64,000 nucleotides of DNA, taken from the NCBI GenBank assembly GCA_023431345.1, contig JAEYWK010000194.1:1-64000 (forward strand), written 5' to 3'. Numbering within the stretch: position 1 is the stretch's first letter; each line of letters begins with the position of its first letter. Below the pieces are notes generated by a model. The model was not told the origin of the DNA and made no database searches. It saw only the letters and a program-made list of their open reading frames with translations. The position numbers and the translations under genes were made by a program. Source of the stretch: Pseudomonadota bacterium (GTDB lineage Bacteria > Myxococcota_A > Polyangia > Polyangiales > Polyangiaceae). This document shows, piece by piece, positions 61,181-64,000 of this stretch.

Positions 61181-61879
61181 GTGAAGCCGACGGTGCTGCT
61201 CTTCGACATCGACGGAACCCTCGTCACCACAGGCGGGGTCGGGCGACGCGCGGTCGAGCGCGCTTTCCAGCGCCGGCACGGCCGGCCCGACGCTTGCTCG
61301 CTCGTGCGCTTCGACGGCATGACCGACTGGTCGATCACGCGGCTCGGCCTGGAGGCCATCGGCGTCTCCCCGCGCGACGAGCTGATCGAGGCCCTGCTCG
61401 CCGCCTACCTCGAGGAGCTACGCGAGGAGCTGCGCGCCTCGACGCCGGAAGCTTATCGCGTTCACGCCGGCGTCGCGGACGTGCTCGCCGCGTGCGCCCG
61501 CCCGGGCGTCGCGGTCGGCCTGGGTACGGGCAACATCGCGGAAGGCGCGCGGCTCAAGCTCGAGCACGTCGGCCTCTACCACCACTTCGGCTTCGGAGGA
61601 TTTGGCAGCGACCACGAGCTCCGCGTCGAGCTGATTCGCGTCGGCGCTGCGCGCGGTGCCGCCCAGCTCGGCAAGGCCATCGACGAGTGCCGCGTGGTGG
61701 TGATCGGCGATACACCCAAAGACGTGGACGCGGCCCGCGGCATCGGCGCCGAGTCGATCGGCGTCGGAACCGCCGCCTTCACGGCCGCGCAGCTGCGCGC
61801 GCACGGCGCCACCTACGCCTTCGATGACCTCACCGCGCCCGAGGCGCTCAGCGCGCTGCTCGGGAGCACGACTGGCTAG
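61181..61879 (+). CDS. HAD-superfamily phosphatase (phosphoglycolate-phosphatase-like)
   Basis: 232 aa from GTG 61181, preceded by AGGAGG; this decides the start over an upstream in-frame ATG. DIDGTLVTTGG is motif I, LGTGNIAEGA is motif II, and VVVIGDTPKDVDAARGIG is motif IV; the helical cap lies between. It hydrolyses a phosphate ester, typical of Gph. Cytoplasmic. Convergent with mgtE. Confidence 0.9.
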   Translation: MKPTVLLFDIDGTLVTTGGVGRRAVERAFQRRHGRPDACSLVRFDGMTDWSITRLGLEAIGVSPRDELIEALLAAYLEELREELRASTPEAYRVHAGVADVLAACARPGVAVGLGTGNIAEGARLKLEHVGLYHHFGFGGFGSDHELRVELIRVGAARGAAQLGKAIDECRVVVIGDTPKDVDAARGIGAESIGVGTAAFTAAQLRAHGATYAFDDLTAPEALSALLGSTTG

Positions 61880-61913
61880 GCCGCGCCGAGCGGGCCCTGA
61901 GCCTCGCGCCGAG

Positions 61914-63251
61914 CTACAGCATCGTGCCGGCCAGCACCATGCTGGCCACCGAGAAGTAAATGACGAGGCCGGCGACGTCGACGATCGTCGCGACGAACGG
62001 CGCCGACGAGCTGGCGGGGTCGAGGCCGACGCGCTTCAAGAAGAACGGGAGCAGCCCGCCCGTCACCGTGCCTAGCAGCACCACGCCCAGCAAGCTGACC
62101 GCGACCGCGATGCCGATGCCGATGTAGTGCGGGCCGTAGCTGGGCCAAGCCCGATGCCACAGCACCACGCGCAAGAAGCCGAGCACGCCCAGGGCGCTGC
62201 CCATCGCCAAGCCCGCCCCCAGCTCGCGCCGCAGCACTCGAAACACGTCGCGCAGCTGCACTTCGCCCAGCGCCATGGCGCGGATGACGAGCGTCGACGC
62301 TTGCGAGCCCGAGTTGCCCCCGCTCGAGATGATGAGCGGCACGAACAGCGCGAGCACCACCGCGCGCGCGATCTGGTCTTCATAGTGGCTCATGGCGGAG
62401 GCGGTGAGCATTTCGCCCACGAACAGCGCGGCCAACACGACCCCGCGCTTTCTGACCATTTCCATGAAGCCGGTGGCCAAATACGGCGCTTCCAGGGCGG
62501 ACATGCCACCGAACTTCTGAATGTCCTCGGTGGCCTCCTCGCGAACGACGTCGACCACGTCGTCTACCGTGACGACGCCCTTCATGCGCCCTTCCTCGTC
62601 GACGACGGGGATGGCGACGAGATCCGTCTCCGCGAAGATCTGGCTCACGGTCTCCTGGTCGACGTCCTCCTTCAGCGTCACCAGCTCCGTCTCCATCACG
62701 TCACGCACCTTGCGCGTGCCGTCCGACGCGAACAGCTCGCGCAGCGAGATGACGCCCAGCAGCTTTTGCTGCTCGTCGACGACGTACGCGTAGTTGAACG
62801 TGCTCAGATTCTGGCGCGCCAGCTTGCGCAGATAGCTGACGGCCTCGTCCGTCGACATCTCCGCGCGCACGCGGGCGAAGCGCGGGTTCATCAAGCCGCC
62901 CGCTTCGTCCTCGGCGTAGGCGAGCAAGGCGTTGACCTCGTGCCGGGTGCGGTCGTCGAGCAGCGCGATCAAGCCTTCGCGCTCTTCCGCCGGCGCGCTC
63001 TGGATCATGTCGGCGATGTCGTCGGGGGGCAGCAGCCGAACCCAGTAGCGACGGTCACCCGGCTTGAGCGCGAGCACGAGCCGGCTCAGATCCGTGTCGG
63101 TGAGCGTGAAGAGCAGGCTCTCGGCTTCGTCACGCGGCAGAACGCGAAACCCCTGTACGCGCTCTTCCAGCGAAAGGATGGACCAGATCTCCCGCAGGTC
63201 CGCTGCGGTCAGCTCGTCATCCGGAATCGGCCGTTCGGACGCTCGGCGCAT
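61914..63251 (-). CDS. mgtE: Magnesium transporter MgtE
   Basis: 445 aa. N domain (DIADMIQSAPAEEREGLIAL), two CBS domains (LMNPRFARVRAEMSTDEAVS, then VRDVMETELVTLKEDVDQET and FAETDLVAIPVVDEEGRMKG), then five transmembrane helices with the pore motif LIISSGGNSGSQASTLVIRAM. It is a Mg2+ channel gated by the cytoplasmic CBS/N domain. The stop is 57 bases downstream of PiT. Confidence 0.96.
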   Translation of the reverse strand: MRRASERPIPDDELTAADLREIWSILSLEERVQGFRVLPRDEAESLLFTLTDTDLSRLVLALKPGDRRYWVRLLPPDDIADMIQSAPAEEREGLIALLDDRTRHEVNALLAYAEDEAGGLMNPRFARVRAEMSTDEAVSYLRKLARQNLSTFNYAYVVDEQQKLLGVISLRELFASDGTRKVRDVMETELVTLKEDVDQETVSQIFAETDLVAIPVVDEEGRMKGVVTVDDVVDVVREEATEDIQKFGGMSALEAPYLATGFMEMVRKRGVVLAALFVGEMLTASAMSHYEDQIARAVVLALFVPLIISSGGNSGSQASTLVIRAMALGEVQLRDVFRVLRRELGAGLAMGSALGVLGFLRVVLWHRAWPSYGPHYIGIGIAVAVSLLGVVLLGTVTGGLLPFFLKRVGLDPASSSAPFVATIVDVAGLVIYFSVASMVLAGTML

Positions 63252-63308
63252 GCCGGGTTCCCTACAGCCAGGCGGAGCGGTGCGCGAGCGCTTTTTTCAT
63301 GGTCAGCC

Positions 63309-64000
63309 CTACGGGGTGATGCCGAGCGTGATCGCGATGAAGTAACAGAGGGCGCTGATGGCCGCGGCGCCCGGTACGGTGAGGACCCAGGCCCAGACGA
63401 TGCGGCCCGCCACACCCCAGCGCACGGCCGTGAGCTTGCGCTGGCTGCCGGCGCCGACGATGGCGCCGGTGATGGTGTGGGTGGTCGAAACCGGGACACC
63501 GAGCCCGGTCGCCATGAACAAGGTGGCGGCCCCGCTCGTCTCCGCGCAGAAGCCGCCGACGGGCGCGAGCTTGGTGATGCGCATGCCCATCGTCTGCACG
63601 ATGCGCATGCCGCCCGACAAGGTGCCCAGGCCCATCGCGACGTGACACGACAGGACCACCCAGAGCGGTACGTGCGGCGTCTCGCCGGGGGCGACTTGCA
63701 GCTGGCCGGCGGCGATCAAGGCCGCCGAGATGATGCCGGCCGTCTTCTGTGCGTCGTTGCCGCCGTGTCCGATCGAATAGAGGGCCGCCGACACCAGCTG
63801 CAGTCGGCGGAAGCCCTTGTCGACGCCGCTCGGGGAGCGGTTACCGAACAGCGCGTACATGAGGCGCATGAGCACCGCGCCGAGCAGCATGCCCAGCACC
63901 GGCGAGATGAAGATGAACAAGCCGGCCTTGAGGTAGAGCGCCGGGTCGAGCGAGCCGAACCCCGCCTTCACGATGGCGGCGCCGGCGAGCCCCCCCAAGA
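63309..64000 (-). CDS. PiT-family inorganic phosphate transporter, partial (N-terminus beyond window)
   Basis: At least 230 C-terminal residues. Signature GHGGNDAQKTAG (PiT GxNDxxxxxG) and the second repeat GLGVPVSTTHTITGAIVGAG, with CHVAMGLGTLSGGMRIVQTMG. Imports phosphate with Na+/H+. It is followed by mgtE at 57 bases. The N-terminus is cut off at base 64000. Confidence 0.93.
   Translation of the reverse strand, partial: LGGLAGAAIVKAGFGSLDPALYLKAGLFIFISPVLGMLLGAVLMRLMYALFGNRSPSGVDKGFRRLQLVSAALYSIGHGGNDAQKTAGIISAALIAAGQLQVAPGETPHVPLWVVLSCHVAMGLGTLSGGMRIVQTMGMRITKLAPVGGFCAETSGAATLFMATGLGVPVSTTHTITGAIVGAGSQRKLTAVRWGVAGRIVWAWVLTVPGAAAISALCYFIAITLGITP

Overview
The window is GC-rich DNA (roughly two thirds G+C by eye) that reads like the chromosome of a large-genome myxobacterium, most likely Polyangiales (Sorangium/Polyangium type). 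The reasons are many secreted lipoproteins with Gly/Ser/Ala-rich linkers and Cys-rich modules, a eukaryote-like sphingolipid desaturase, secreted GH30 and GH6 glycosidases, an orphan histidine kinase, and a winged-helix family that I associate with myxobacteria. This assignment is inference from gene content; there is no rRNA gene to anchor it. Genes are dense, frequently overlap by 4 bases (ATGA/GTGA), and show very strong third-position G/C.

Layout. 1-1789: the end of an IS3-family element (with an A7 frameshift site) next to a degenerate transposase fragment, then a frameshifted GNAT acetyltransferase. 1844-2623: HEAT-like/SEC-C protein. 2765-9978 (minus): a five-gene operon, BlaI-type repressor, M56 membrane peptidase, then CzcC-, CzcB- and CzcA-type metal efflux proteins. 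A 17-bp inverted repeat lies upstream, shared with a divergent lipoprotein that carries two Cys/HELGH modules. 10888-11906: MarR regulator plus cytochrome c'-like lipoprotein with a palindromic operator. 12029-18306: small membrane protein, winged-helix protein, GH30-like lipoprotein (acid/base Glu replaced by Asn), sphingolipid Delta4-desaturase homologue, short HemG/HemY-like oxidase, and a small-molecule kinase. 18260-20988: multicopper oxidase plus TolC-like lipoprotein. 21055-24001: a purN operon with an EI24/CysZ protein and two proteins of unknown function. 24106-26478: aldo/keto reductase and a histidine kinase with a pseudo-receiver. 26482-31146: ruvC upstream of a LolA-TonB receptor-lipoprotein operon.

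31191-44309 mixes housekeeping and secreted genes: queuosine-precursor transporter, GlcD-type FAD oxidase, several lipoproteins, aat, a sulfate-activation operon (cysD, cysN fused to a degenerate APS-kinase domain, nucleosidase), a CxxCH lipoprotein, and a metallophosphoesterase. 44619-45362 is an outer-membrane barrel.

45681-58822 (plus): two complete Opp/Dpp-type ABC importers head to tail (10 genes), followed directly by a GH6 cellulase-like lipoprotein. This suggests uptake of oligosaccharides or oligopeptides. Both binding proteins have large insertions inside the solute-binding domain. 58860-64000: aminotransferase, outer-membrane protein, HAD phosphatase, MgtE magnesium transporter, and a PiT phosphate transporter cut by the window end.

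The most unusual pieces are the BlaI/M56-controlled metal efflux operon with its divergent Cys/His lipoprotein, the desaturase, the catalytically altered GH30 and APS-kinase domains, and the twin importers with modified binding proteins. No tRNA, rRNA or CRISPR array was seen.
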